DNA of 64,000 bases, from assembly GCA_022747635.1 (NCBI GenBank), contig JAKTNV010000042.1, positions 1,130,001 to 1,194,000 on the forward strand, read 5' to 3'. How positions within the stretch are numbered: position 1 is the first letter of the stretch; each line of letters starts with the position of its first letter. The DNA is from Hetaerina americana (Eukaryota; Arthropoda; Insecta; Odonata; Calopterygidae). The position numbers and the translations under genes are program-made. Below are positions 33,505-46,400 of this stretch, in pieces. Under the pieces are notes generated by a model, which was given only the letters and a program-made list of their open reading frames with translations, was not told where the DNA came from and made no database searches.

Positions 33505-35035
33505 CTTGGCATTATTCCATAGGTCGCCTTCGCTCAAATTTTACGGAGTTCCCGAACGATTGCTGCTTTTCCTAAGATCCCATTTTCTGATTGCATTGTT
33601 TCCCCACGTCCTTTTATCCGACTCCAATAGAATTTTCGTATTTCGCTCTCAACTTATATATTTTCTGCGGTCCCGAAGCGCTTTCCTCCTCACCCTGTCT
33701 CAATCCTTGTCTCCCGTCTCTGGCTTTCTACTTCTCCTCATCGCCCTCCACCCTTCCAGTCATGCTCAATCTCCGCTTTTGTTTCTTGCCTCGGCATTAT
33801 CTCCTTTCCCACTTTCTTTTCCCTTCTTATTTCCCTCCCCCTCGCTTCCTTCCGTCCTCTGTTTTTACTCCTTCGGCTCTCCGCGAGTCCTCCCACATTC
33901 TTCCGCCGAATGCTGCGGTCCACTCTCTGCTTTCTTCAACTCTCCTCCGCCTCACTTTCTCTCTCACCTCCCCCCCTCCCTTTCCCACCCTTCCTACCAT
34001 ACTTCAGTCCCACCGTCGCGTCGCCCCTAGGCCTCCACCTTCTCCGGATCCTTCGCATAAATTTTTTTGTCTGAGATCCGCTCGGAACTCATAATATTTT
34101 CCCATGTGTATTCCTCCACTTCCTTCCGAACACCCCGTCCCGCTCCGCCTTCCTTCCTCCCGCTCCCCCTTTCTCCGCCCCGCTCATCCCTTCTTCCCTT
34201 GTCCCCCATCTTTCCTCCGCAACACACTTCCGAATTCCATTCTTCCTTCCCCGCGCACTTCTTCGCCCCCCTGTCCATATCTTCCCCCAGCCATCTCATC
34301 GACTGAGAGACCCTTCCTCCTGCCGATACCCCCACGCCCCCGGCGTCACACTACTCCCTCTTCTCCTCGGGGACAGTTTCTTTCGCTCTCTCCCTCCTTC
34401 CCTTCCTCTCTCTCTCTCTCTCGGGCGTTCGGTGCGTTCTTTCCTTCCTTCCATCGTCTTCCTCCCTGAGTCCATCCCCCGCATGCAGCCACTCTCCCCA
34501 CGATTCAACGTCTTTCTTTTCTTTCCTCACTCATTCCTCCTTTTCTTCCTCTTTCATTCCTCTTTTTCACCCCCCTTCTCCTTCCCTACATCTCCCGCAC
34601 CATCCGCCAACCCCCATCTCCCGTTTTATTTCCTGGTATCTCTCAAGTTCTCGCCCTGTCTAACCTCTTCCCAGCTTAAAATCTCCCCGTCTCCATCTCT
34701 CCCCACCTCCTCCCATCCTACTTCCTCCTCTCACTTCTCCGTCTCCCCCACCTCCATTTCCTCAAAGAGAAGAGAGGGAAGGGAGGGAAGGAACCCCCGG
34801 CCTCTCCCATCGAGCGGTGGCGGCATTCCATTGCTCGATCCGGCCGCCTCATTCCCGCCCACGCCCCCTCTTCCCTCCTAATTCCACTTTCGAATTCTTG
34901 GTGTGATCCATTTGGTGGTGTTGAGCCGCTCTTTCCTCGCTCCCATCCGTTATATCCTCCCACCCTCCACCCGCGCCCTACCCCCGCCCCAGATTCCCCT
35001 CCCCACCCGCCGTCGCCTACTCCGCACCCATCGGA
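33505..35035. other. Polypyrimidine island 10
   Basis: Long C+T-rich block on the + strand, broken by a short purine patch at about 34766-34795 (agagaagagagggaag). A (CT)n stretch lies at about 34407-34423. The 174-, 167- and 149-codon frames are Ser/Pro/Leu/Phe-rich artefacts. Confidence 0.75.
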
Positions 35036-35830
35036 AAGTGTCTGAGAGATAGCAGTAGGCAGGCGGGCGGGTCGAGGGGATCTTCAGTGAATAAAAATAT
35101 AGGGAGGGGTGCGGGTGGGGGGTGGTATGAGGTGATTTTTTTGAAGGACGCACCTCCACTGGAATAAGGAGAGAGGTGGAGTCTGGGCTCTGGATAAATA
35201 GCCCTCGGAGTGGATGAGGGGCGAGAGAGGGAGTATGGGGGTAGGTTGTGGGATGGGTTGGGCGGTCTTGCTCCCCGTGGTGCCGCGCCGGGGGGGGTGG
35301 GGATCGGGGATGAGGTGGTGAAGGAGGGGTGGTAAAGGCTCCAACGGGGTCGGGGGTGTATGTGGGTGGTGAAGAGGGATGGAGGACGGCGATGGTGGTG
35401 TGGAAAAGTGGGTCTTTGCTGAGGTTGCCGGGAGGGGAAGGAGCAGTGGGAGAAGTAAATGGGCGAGGAGAGATGTGGCGGGAGGGTGAAGACGGGAATG
35501 TTTTTCCTAAGAGAGCGGGAGTGAGGGGGATGGTGGGGGGATAGAAGGTGGAATGGTATTGGTCGGAGGAAGTTGAAAAGGGCGAGAGAAAACGGTATCA
35601 GCGGGGGCGGGATGGGAGAAAGATGTGGAGAAAGTTGGAGGGAAGTTTGGGAGAGGAACAGGTGTAGGGGGTGGCGGAGGAGGAATCGAGCGGGAACCCT
35701 TCCCTTCGAGGGGGAAGAAGGAATTGGATGAATAAAAGTGGGCAATGGGGGAGGAGGGTTTCGGTCTAGGAAAGAGTTGCCACGGACTGGGCAGGGAATC
35801 TTAAGAAGGCGGACTTGGGGGGGGGGGGCT
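35036..35830. other. Purine-rich island (G+A on + strand)
   Basis: The strand bias flips abruptly here. The + strand becomes G+A-rich (gggagg, gagtgggg) to about 35760, ending with a G12 run at 35817-35828. The 242-codon minus-strand frame is the Pro/Ser/His-rich counterpart of the plus-strand frames in other islands and is equally unconvincing as a gene. Confidence 0.75.
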
Positions 35831-36960
35831 GGGAGAACAGAAGAATGGCCGAAACAGGAACGACTTTATTCCGAAGAGAAATTGAAACCGTCGCCACCCC
35901 TAATGTGTGCGTTCCACTCTTCGGTGTGCAAAAAAATATTTTTGAAAAATATTGCTTTCTGACGAATGATCGTGAAATAAATTTGAAGATTGAACGGTTA
36001 CATTCCAATTATCGATAGTGAACCTTCATTATAATCATTATCACGTTGATTAACTAATGTAATGTTTCAATGTTTTATTTTGATGATATAATCTTATTTA
36101 TTTTGCATTCCAGTAGTTGGTGAAAATGCTTTGTCAGCTAAATAAATAACATGTTGAAATATTTGTACACTGTTGACGGAGATGAGGAACTATACTTTAT
36201 TCACGTAGTTCTGTTATTTGTCCTTAAAACCATTCTTTGCCGCGTACGTATGTGCAGTAAGGTTTATGTTAAAGGAAAGTTATTTCTTTTCTTTGTTTAA
36301 CCTACGAATTTTTCAATATGAATTTATAGTTTTCCACATTAATTAATTTAACGGATATTAAGTTGTTGGGTTTTTTTTCTCGTTCATATTGATGCTTAAA
36401 CGTGCGGAAAGAACACATTTAATAATATATGTTCGGTGAATTTTTAAAAATAAATTCCCTCTGCGATGACTTTCCTAATAACGTAACTTAGCGTGGTAGT
36501 AAGTTTCCTTTTGTATATCAAGTATTTTTCGTCGTACATTGATGCGTGGTCGTAGTATTAAGTTTTACATTCGAAATTTGAGACTATAATCACAATTTTG
36601 TAATTTTCTGCCGCAGAAATATCAATTGCTTGTCCCGTCTTACCTCGATTCATCAATTTTATCCCCTTGAGGATTTCGTCGGGTTAAGTGTAACTTCTTT
36701 ACCAGTCCTCTCTCGTTTTCTACCTTTGTTTCCCGCGTGGAAAAATTTTCGCTCGTGTTGCAGAAAACGGAGACGCACGAAAGATGTTCGACACTTACAT
36801 AGTTGCTCTGCTTCTGTGTTGCAGAAACGCAGTGATTGAGACGGATATAAAGGAAGAATGATGTTTGGGTAAACATGAGAAGGGATTGAAAGGGGGTGTG
36901 GGAGTTTCGCGCCTCAAGGGTGGAATTCGAGGGGCTCGAAGGGATGAGGGAGGAGCATTT
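35831..36960. other. AT-rich tract, nothing recognisable
   Basis: AT-rich. A 109-codon minus-strand frame at 36640-36969 has mixed composition but no motif I recognise. Confidence 0.5.
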
Positions 36961-36964
36961 TGAA

Positions 36965-37340
36965 ATCATCTGAGGGAGGAAGCGGTTGGGGGGGGGGGGT
37001 GCGCAGGGGTTGGATGGGGTGGATGTGGGATGTCACGGCATAAGTGATTAATCGGAGACGTTCGTGATTCCACCTTGATGCTAGGGCGGTGTGACGTGCC
37101 CATACGGCGCTCCTCCGGCCATGGAATCTTCCCAGATCTGCTCCTTCTTTCCTTTATCGCAGCAACGCCCCTCGTCTTCTCCCCCACACCCTCTCGTTCT
37201 GCGTCACATCTCCTATCTTCTTCTCTCGCTTGCCCTTCTCCCGTTACCTGTCTTTCCCATGTGCGTCAACTTCTTTTGCTCCCTGTCTCGCAGCATCTAC
37301 CTCCCTTACGGTGAAAAACGACGGATTTTTGTCCTCTAAA
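36965..37340. other. Short island: purine then pyrimidine
   Basis: A G-rich start with a G12 run at 36988-36999 is followed by C+T-rich sequence at 37130-37310. No credible gene. Confidence 0.55.
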
Positions 37341-37344
37341 GGTA

Positions 37345-38990
37345 TCCATTAGAACGGAGCGATTTCGTGTAATTCCGCAAATCTTCTCCGCTGATTTCGA
37401 TTCCATTGCCACCCTCCTTTATCTCTCGCGTTCATAAGTTTTCCATCTCAACGGGCGCATACACAGAAATTTTCTCAAGTTATTTCCCGGCAAGATTTAT
37501 TGTGCCGTATCCATAAATGATACTGTTTTCTGTATCGATGCAACACATGTTCTGATTTGAGCTGATCATGCTACACATGCTTCTCTTAGTACCTTTGATA
37601 AATAACGTTTTCGGATCTTGCTAATAAATCCATTCATTTATTTGAACATGGGTTTCAGTGTGGGGTTTCATTTTTTACTTTGAGCAAGATATTAAAAAGT
37701 AGTCCTTGGAATGAATATATGAAGTAGTATTTTGAAAAGTTGTTATTTGTGATGTTTTTTTAATTTGAGAACTCGCGAGTAAAAAGGGAAAATCGACATT
37801 ACTCTGTCACTAGATTTAAATCCCCTATAGCCTCCGACCAGTCTTGCTGCCTATTATTTTTTGAAGTGACTCCCTTGATTGATGTAAAACACTTTTCTCA
37901 TAGCGAATTTTATTGGCCATAACTATCCCATGCTATTCCTTTCTAAGACGAATGCCACTACTACTTCCCCTTTTCTTTTTTTCTACCAGATAATTTCTTC
38001 TTCAGAATTTCCTTAATCTTCTCCCAAGTTTTCCCATTAAAAGGGTGGAAGAATTCGTAATGACCACAGTGAACCTTCCTTTAATACGTTCGCTCCACTC
38101 CTCCTCGGGTTCAAAATTGCGTACTTCTTTTCAACCACTGATTTTATTAATATCTTCCTTTTGCATACTCTCCTTCGTCTTATCCGGCATTAAAACTCGT
38201 ATTAACGGTTGTGAGTTATAAAGAAGGCGAAAGCAAAGGTGATACGGAAGGATAGGTATATAGTTTTGTTAAGCTATCAGGAGCCCAATACATTCTTTTA
38301 ATGTGCTCATTTCATACGGGCTTTGGTGATGGCGAGGTAAATTCTTTGGGACAATTGGATATTGGTGCATAAAATTCTCTCTGAAAAATAACTTCGTGTA
38401 ATATGTGTATGTCAAACCCATATTGAAATAAAGCGAAAATATTTTGGAAAAAAACAGTGTAATTCGTTTAGAAATGTTACAACTTCTGCCAGACTATTTC
38501 CCGTTTAAGTTAAATTATCTACATTCTAGTAGTTACATAATTCATGTCATTTACATATTTCGCAGGGGTTGGGGGGCAATGCAACCCGTATAAAATTTGA
38601 CAATCCGGGGATTTCCTTATGGAAATTAATTCAGGAATTGGTTTTCAACCGTACTTATGGCATTAAATTGTATTCCGTTTTTTACTTCCCGCGTTATTCC
38701 TAAAACACAGAAACTCTGCTCACTGGTTCCGTCTTCGCCATTGATAGTCCTCGGCTATATTAGTCAATAAAGCAAACTTCGGTCGTATAATTTTTGGATA
38801 GGCCCTTGTGTTTTTATGCTAGTTTTTAGAGCACTTGCTTCGCGGAGTTTTCCGTGAACTATAGAGCAGTCCTCGGATGGGAAATCCTCTGTCTTAAGTT
38901 TTGCAGAAACCAAGAGAGAGATTTTATAGCACTGGACTTGCATACATATTTTGTTCTTTCCCGCTCTCTTTTCCTCAAGGCCGTACGGAT
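37345..38990. other. AT-rich tract, nothing recognisable
   Basis: AT-rich with no ORF of note, no tRNA-like boxes and no transposon peptides. Confidence 0.55.
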
Positions 38991-38999
38991 ATATGCGTT

Positions 39000-40020
39000 A
39001 GCCCCTCCGGTCGCTCGCTCCAACCCCCTCTCCTACGACCTTTTTATCTCCCTTCCATTCGACCCCTCACCAGAGGTATTTATTCCCCGGACTCCTCCCA
39101 TCTAGGGCTTCTCTTAGGCATAAATCGGCGGGATGAGGTGGCCCACAGCTCCCTCCTCCTAACCCCCTTGATCCCACTCGTACTACCAGACCCGTATGTA
39201 CGACCGCTGGAGATCTACCACTTCCACTGCTCTCCGGAGCGTTATAATAAATCTAGGAATCTTTTCTTCTGTACCCTGTTTTCTTGCTTTACGGGCCCCG
39301 ACAAAAAGGGGGCCCAAGGAAGGTTAGATATGTGAGTTCGGGATTTTTTGGAGAATTCTTCGACTTCACTCCGACCCACCCACGACCCTCTCCCGCCCCC
39401 AAAATGCTCCAGCCACCTTCCCCCACCATTTGCCTCCTTCCGTATTTCTTTTCCTTTCCTCCCCCTCCCCCCCCTCCCTTCCCCGCCCTCTATTCTTCAG
39501 ACTCTAAACCCTCCCCCCCACCCCGCGGATGGATTTGGAGTTGTAAAGCATTCGATTTACGATCTCATATTCGTTGCATTGTCGCTTCGCTTCTTTTTTT
39601 TCGTACCTCTCCTTGACCCCTCTCCACCCTCCGCCACAAGAGAGTGAGGGACTGCAGGAGGCGGCAGAGAAATTTGGAGTTTGCGGCTGTATAATGTGTG
39701 TGCGGGGACCGCGTTGGAGCAAATTTATGCTGCATATTTACTTCTCTCCCTTATTCCTCCTCCCACCCTCTCCCCTTTGCCTTTTTTTCTGAACCTCCCG
39801 GATCCCCTTTCACCCCGCCTCCCGTGGACTCTTCCCGCCGGAGGGGAATTGCTGGAATCCGCGCCCCTTCCTCCTTTTATACTTCCGCAGGACTCAAGCG
39901 CTCCATCGGCACTCTTTTTCATAATCCCCCACTTCCCCTCCTTCCTCATCTCCGTTCTCCAGTCAGAAATTTTCGGAAGCCACCTCTTTCTCGCATTTTC
40001 TTTGTTTTTTTTCTGAGTGT
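39000..40020. other. Polypyrimidine island 11
   Basis: C+T-rich on the + strand, strongest at 39360-39530 and 39740-39960. Frames up to 144 codons are low-complexity. Confidence 0.7.
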
Positions 40021-40024
40021 TTTT

Positions 40025-42300
40025 TTTAATGGTTCCCAATGTCGATTTTATGCTTCTGAACTTATCAGTTGGGAATGGAGTGGAGGGAGGTCTTGAGCGA
40101 GCAAGAGAGTGAATTGTTTGGCAGTCCGCCGTTTCGTTCACCCGGAGCGGGCGCGGCAATGCCTTGCCTGTGTATTAACGGCTGTGTTTAAAGGTCTCGT
40201 ATATGCTTCTGAATGTGCCATATCAGCTACGCGGAAATAGATTTGTCTCCGTTTTTATAGCGTTTCTTCGGAAGAAAAGCCGTGAGCATTTCGGCAGAGG
40301 GTTTATATCGGAGGCGGGGAAATATTTTAAGTGTTTGAAGGGAAAATAACTTATGTGGGAAAACATTCCATTTTTATGTGAGGGAAGTTTATAGGTTTTC
40401 CTAGTTTTTGCGACCGTGTCAGTTGAATGCTGGTTATACCTGTCACTGTTTTTCTCCACTCTATTGGTTTAATGCTTTCTTTACGTTATACGGGTCGGTG
40501 GAGAGTGCTAAGAATAAAATTCACCCATCTGTTTTGATTTCCTGTTCTACACGTCAATATGTTATTCAGAGATTCGGTCTTAATTATGAGAACGAATCCG
40601 ATATCGCTACGCTCATATGTCCTTTGTAAATAAAATACTTTTTTTATGCTTATTATTCATCCGGTATTTGTATTAATACTCCGAGTTTAATGGGTAATGT
40701 TAGTTTTCCAGGAGTAATCAGTTGTTATAGTCAGCAAAACTAGAACCATTTGATAAATTTGTTCAAAAGTGAAAGAGACAATGATAACTAAGTAGCTAAG
40801 AAGCATTGAACTCTTTTGAGTGAATTGGAAGTGGAAATGGGTTATCTTAGGGTAAGCATATGTATGGTAATACAGAAATATTTTTGGGCGCAGTCAAATT
40901 AACGTTGCCTTGTAAAGCTTGGGTTAAATATTTCATTATATAATGTCTCGCGCACCCTTGACGCTATTGCGGCATGTGAAGCTGAAATTGATTTGCCAGA
41001 TGGAACTTCTAAGTTATGTCTGGCGGTTTTTTTTTAATCCCGCAGCCAAGTTAATGAAATCCTTTGGTCGTTAGCGCCGACCAAAGTTTGAGTTCCCTCG
41101 GTTTGTGGGTGTAAAGGTCTCGTCGAGGCTTCAAATTGGAACGTTTCAATCGTTACTTATATAACTCAATCAAACGGGCCTTTCAAACGTTTATAGCGTC
41201 TACGGTCATCACGCCAGAGCTGGGAGTTATTCCCCTTCTGGACGCTTTTATCATCCTCCTAATTGGCGGCTTTTTGCTTAATCCTCTTGTTTTCTCTCTG
41301 ACCACCGCGGCGGCGGCTCCCAGCGGATCCCCCGCCCCTTTGACCCTCACAGCATCTACAAAACCCTTCAACCCCGCCTCTTCCACCCTCCGACCCAACC
41401 CCCGTCCACATGCACACATCCATCACCAGCCCGTGAAGTACCTCGCAGTTTCCTCGACTCGTCACGTTGAATGAGCGCTGGCGATGTTAGTTAATCGTTG
41501 ATTACGTCTCTGCCAATCACCGTCCTTGTTTTTTCCTTCGCCGTTTCGACTCCATGGGCTGAAAATCTTCAATAATTAGGATCATAATTTTTTGATTGGT
41601 GAGAGAAGACGCCTGATTACATTCGTTTCGGTTTGGAGAGGGAACACCTGGTGAATGAGCGCACCTGTTTTATGGTCAGTACCAATAATGCCCGGCGAAT
41701 CGGTGTTTACTGGTGATATTGAGACTCTAGTAGCTTCTTTCCTGTAATATGTGTGTTTTTGTGGCCTGTTACCGAAAGTTGAGAACGATTTTCATTCAGC
41801 CGGATTTGCCAATATCTATGCGGTTAGTTTTTCCGTTGCAACTTTGTGTTGGAGAATCAAATGAACTGATAAATTAGAAAGGAATGAGTGCGGAGAAGAG
41901 TGAAAGGTCCTATCGTGCATTCTGCGGAAAAGAGTCGACTTAATTATGGCTCATCTTTGGGCACAACGAAAGAGATAAATCAGCATTCCAAGATGGACTT
42001 ATTGGCTAATGCATAGATATTTTGAAAAGGGAGTGAGAAAGAACTGGTGTCCGAACATCTACATTGAGAAAATTGATGTAATTTACTGTTGGAGTGAAAA
42101 AAAGCAAACACTTAAGAAGATAGCATTCGTTTAGTATAATCTGGTCGATTATAAATTCGTGTATAATTTGGTCGATTATAAAACGCGACCTTTTCACCAT
42201 GAGAGAATTTTCGATGTTTTTTTAAGGTGTTTTGGTGCATAAAGGCCTGAAAAGGTGCTGCTTCCTGACGTTAATATGAATTTAGATATTTCATTGGGAA
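40025..42300. other. AT-rich to mixed tract with a 27-bp tandem duplication
   Basis: No recognisable gene. A small C-rich patch lies at about 41280-41430. The 112-codon frame 41136-41474 crosses it without a known domain. The tandem duplication at 42134-42187 is listed separately. Confidence 0.5.
42134..42187 (+). repeat. 27-bp imperfect tandem duplication
   Basis: GTATAATCTGGTCGATTATA starts at 42134, and a version with one T for C starts at 42161. The last few bases of the two 27-bp units differ. Confidence 0.8.
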
Positions 42301-42309
42301 ATATGAAGT

Positions 42310-42385
42310 CCCATGACCCACCCAGGGTCTCGAGCCCGCCTCGTGGCCCGGGCGACGGTCTCTTTCCCCTTGAGCTTAACCAGAC
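42310..42385 (-). other. Weak tRNA-like sequence, minus strand
   Basis: The minus strand reads TAAGCTCAAGGGG (A-box-like), then CGCCCGGGCCACG, then GGCTCGAGACCC (B-box-like) at tRNA-like spacing. The order resembles the copy at 26407-26482, but the stems pair poorly. It could be an old SINE head or chance in GC-rich sequence. Confidence 0.3.
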
Positions 42386-43445
42386 CGTCTTCTCCCGTTG
42401 TCGAGTCTTATTTTCAATTTCTCTACCCCTCCTACCGCTTTATTCATCGTCTCATTTCTTCTTATTCCTCGTCGTCCTCCGCTTTCGGGAGGCGGTCCCC
42501 CTCTGCCCTCTCCGCCCGCGTTCTGCCCACTTCTTCGCTGCCGTCCCGACCGCCCTTCCCTTACTTCCCACCCTCCACTTCTCTGCGCTTCCTCCTTCCC
42601 CTCCCCCACCATTTTCTCCCGCCCCTCATCTCCCCCGTCGCCCTCCCCCACCCCCTTCCCTCACCGCCATATTCATGCAAATCGGCGCTTCTGAAATAGC
42701 CGCCGCCGAAGGGCGGAGTGCGGTGAAGAGGTGGAGGGGCGGGAGTTCTTGGGTGGGATTGCCGGAGATATCTCGCGCTCCGAGGCCTGTTGAGGGAGGG
42801 AGCGGGCGGGGGGTTAAGGAGCGGGTGAGGGCAAATGGGTTGGGAGGGACGGAACGAGGTGGTGGGGGCAGAGAGGCAGTGGGGGAGGGACGGAGCGGGG
42901 GGCCTAAAATGGATGCAAAATCAAGGGCCCGCAAAGCGGCCTTCTACCCTCCCGCTTCCCTTCCTCTCTCTCTCTCTCTCTCGATCCCCGTCTGGAAATC
43001 TATCACGCGGTTATATCATCTCTCTCTCACCCTCCCTCCATCTCTTCCTTCCTTGCTCCCCAGCACACGCATAAGCACTCATGTACGCGCTTTCTCAACT
43101 CCCCGCCGCCCGCTTCCCTTACCTCTCCCTCGCCGTCGGCGCCGTGCTTTCAGCTCACGTAGGCGGCAACCGGGGAAGGAAAACTTTTATTATGCCGCGC
43201 GGGGGCTAAGATCTATCCCTCTCGTTTATCCCTTTTCTCTCCTCATTTCGCCCTTTCGAATCTCTTTTTATTCTAGGTCTTTACTTTTTCTTCCCGCTCT
43301 GGCATGAATTATTCCCTTCTCCGGACTCCCTTATCATTTTTTTTCTCCCCATTGACTGTTTCCCTGTATGGTTTCACCCTTACGCCTCCTCTCTCCTTTC
43401 CTTCCCCAGTCCATCCCCTCCTCGCCCGTCCCTCCTCCAATATCG
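42380..43445. other. Polypyrimidine island 12 with purine insert
   Basis: C+T-rich on the + strand except about 42700-42905, which is G+A-rich (gaggtgg, gggaggga). A (CT)n stretch lies near 42963-42981. The 350-codon frame through it changes from Pro/Ser to Gly/Arg-rich at the purine block and back, as expected of a composition artefact. Confidence 0.75.
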
Positions 43446-43449
43446 GGAG

Positions 43450-46400
43450 GGTGATTGAAAGTGATATTTCTTGCCACGTTTCACTCGGGGCATTCGTAGG
43501 GGTTCACGTTTTTTCCGTTCCTCTGCGCTTCTTAAATTACTGTGAGGAGGACATTTAAAGTGCATACATATTGCCCCGGAAACACATCCTGATGGGACTT
43601 ACTATCTGTTGGTGCCGTATCCCGACCTTAGGAACGCTGTACATTTGTCCTTTTCTAATCCTGGTTTCGTTGATTCACGAGTATGAGGTAGTTGTCTGAA
43701 AGGAATTTCCGTTAAGTTCATTCGGCGCCGGCAGCATTATTTCAAGCACGCTTGGCAAATCGATGCAGTGTTTTTTGAGGAAAATATATTGAAATTAGAA
43801 TCCCTCTAATCTGTAAAAACAAGACTAAGGAGACTAGTTCTTAATTGTTATTGCTAATCACAATCAATATTTTCACAGCTAAGTTATATATTTTGTAATT
43901 AAAGAAGTTGACTACATACTTAAGTAATACGTAGTTTGGAACAATAATCCACGGCTCTTGTCACCGCCATGATTGTACGTAAAAAGGAGTACTTTTTGAT
44001 TTCTTGTTTTTAAAGCGCTTTAGTTTGAGATTGATTTGAAAAACTAGCGGCCGAGCAATAATTGAGCCGGATAGACATATCCCCGAAGTTGTGTACTAAG
44101 GCTAATTTCGTTCAACTCCACGATTTGACCAATTACAAAAGAGTTATACCTGCATAGATGCCTTGCTGGGACAAGCAAGGGGGCTCCACTTTTTTATCGT
44201 CTCATAAATTTCCGATACACTATAATGTATTTTGTGGTCATTGCCTTTTGAACTTCCCTAAATATGTGCTTGGATAAAACGACGTTCTTGTCAAAGGAAT
44301 AGGGAGAAAAGCGGGTAAAATCATTAATGGGCAAGCTTTGAAGTCCTTTACTACCTCACACCTGCCAGATCTCAATCTTCTGGCACCTGTACCGTATAAA
44401 TTGATTGTTCCTCCACAGAAAATATTTTTGAAGTATTGACCGTGATAATACGAGTTTACTTCAATTCAATGTATTTATCTTGCATTGAAATTCACTCATC
44501 AAAATCCAAATTTTAATGTTCATTACGTAAATATTTGACGTTGATATAAGGTGCGTCGTTTCTTTCAAATAAATAAAATTGCTTGACTTATCCGTTTAAA
44601 ATAATCATATTTATCAGATGGAATATTCTCACTTGTATGATATTGGCTGTCAAGTCATGGAGCGGATACTGATATAATTTCATATTTCAATGCACTCAAT
44701 GTATGGATGCTGGCAAGTCATATAGTTAGCAGATGTACTGAGGGAAAAATATTTAAAATAGCCATCGTAGTGAATACATTTATTTTTTCAGTATGTCCTT
44801 TTTGCGTGATGAGCGATCGCAAGACAAGGCTTTTGAAATGTGTCACTTCGTCTCCTCACAAGGCAATAATTTCACTACAAGTGACTGAATACTACAAAGG
44901 TGCAGTGGAACCTACAAATGAATATGATTAAGTTTACATTATAAGAATGAACCCGTATCATCTGTGGCAGATTTTTAATATTTTTATAAAATTTTAAGTT
45001 TCTATGAACATAAAGTTGAAATCCGCCCCTCCTCCCACTCCGATGACAATTTTGTTCCAATTAGAACTTGGTCACTCACATCAGTACACTGATGTTCTCT
45101 TTCCGTGTCAAAACCTCTACACATCTCATATCTTCGGCGATGCTCACCGTATTGGTCACCATACCGATATTTGGGTGTCTATGCTCCTGTTATACATTTA
45201 TCAACTGCGGTGATACCCTCATTGACTTGGGTGAAGTACCGCGTCTTAATCACAAACTAGAGGATATTTGTTTAGCCGTAATACATTGGCATCGTCTAGA
45301 ATCAATCCTTGTGGAATAAGTTGGCTGTAACAGTTGCGTTATCTCATATTAAGAGTATTAGTTTTAATTAATTTCATAAAATATCTATTTTCATCGAAAT
45401 TTTTACATTCAGATTGCTCCTTAAAAGCCTCAAAGTAGTAATTTCTTAGGGTGCGTATTTAAATTTCCTTTTTTTATTGATTCTCCACAGGGATCGTTGC
45501 ATAAAAGCTTTTATCCTAATTAATCTTCTTTCTCATTAATGAGATATCTCTACGGAAGGCTAAGTTTCTTACACTTTATGTTCAGGAAGAGTTGGGCCCA
45601 ATTTTAGCTTATTTTTTCCCTGCGGAAAGTGTTTCTCTTACCAGTTAATTTATGTGCCCACTGATTTTTAATAATATATCGCTTGCAGTCAGAAGTTTAT
45701 CTCCTTTTAATAATTTACCGATTCTTTGTAACGCTACGCCTACCAACTTCCGAAGACTTCCACCCAAACACTTGATTACTCTGGCCATTCCATTACAAAT
45801 AAACAAGTTCAAAGTATTTTCTCCAGAATGTTGCAGTTTATTCCCTCATAATTATTTACTCTATACCTCTTTTTTCGTACATTTAAAGTTAATTCCTGGG
45901 CTTACGAGATAAAGCGGGTGCGAATGATGCCACATGGACGATGGCGCTGATATGAAATTTAAAACGGTACTTCATGTAATCATCACCCCAAAGCACGAAA
46001 TCTCTTGTGGTGACATTACAAGGAAATGTGCGAATAAATAATGTCCTTATTGTAGATTTTTTGTGTGATCGCAATTTCTTCAGAGAAACACGTGTTAAGC
46101 GAATTTGTTTATATGAAATAGACCGTTATTTTTTCAGCGTTTTGAAGGTAACAGAGCAATCAGTTCACAAAAAATGAGTTGTCATTGATTTAAGTCATGA
46201 GCCCATCCTCTTCGGCACGGTATGTTTTCAAGAATTTCGAGGAATCGACGATGTTTTCGGCCAATGCGCACGTTGCAAGAAAACGCTAATTGCTATATCT
46301 GAGTTCTTTAGCGTGATATGCTAAAGGGAAGAGTTTTGAATATTTGAAGGCTCGAAGGTATTTTTGTGAATAGCATTATTGTGTCGTAATTCAGTAGCAG

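Noticed and set aside
35017..35745. 242-codon minus-strand frame as a possible gene of opposite direction
   Set aside because: It is what a purine-rich + strand gives on the minus strand, with the same low-complexity make-up as the plus-strand artefacts.
42255..43307. 350-codon open frame
   Set aside because: Its composition follows the local strand bias and switches from Pro/Ser to Gly/Arg and back at the purine block. No domain.
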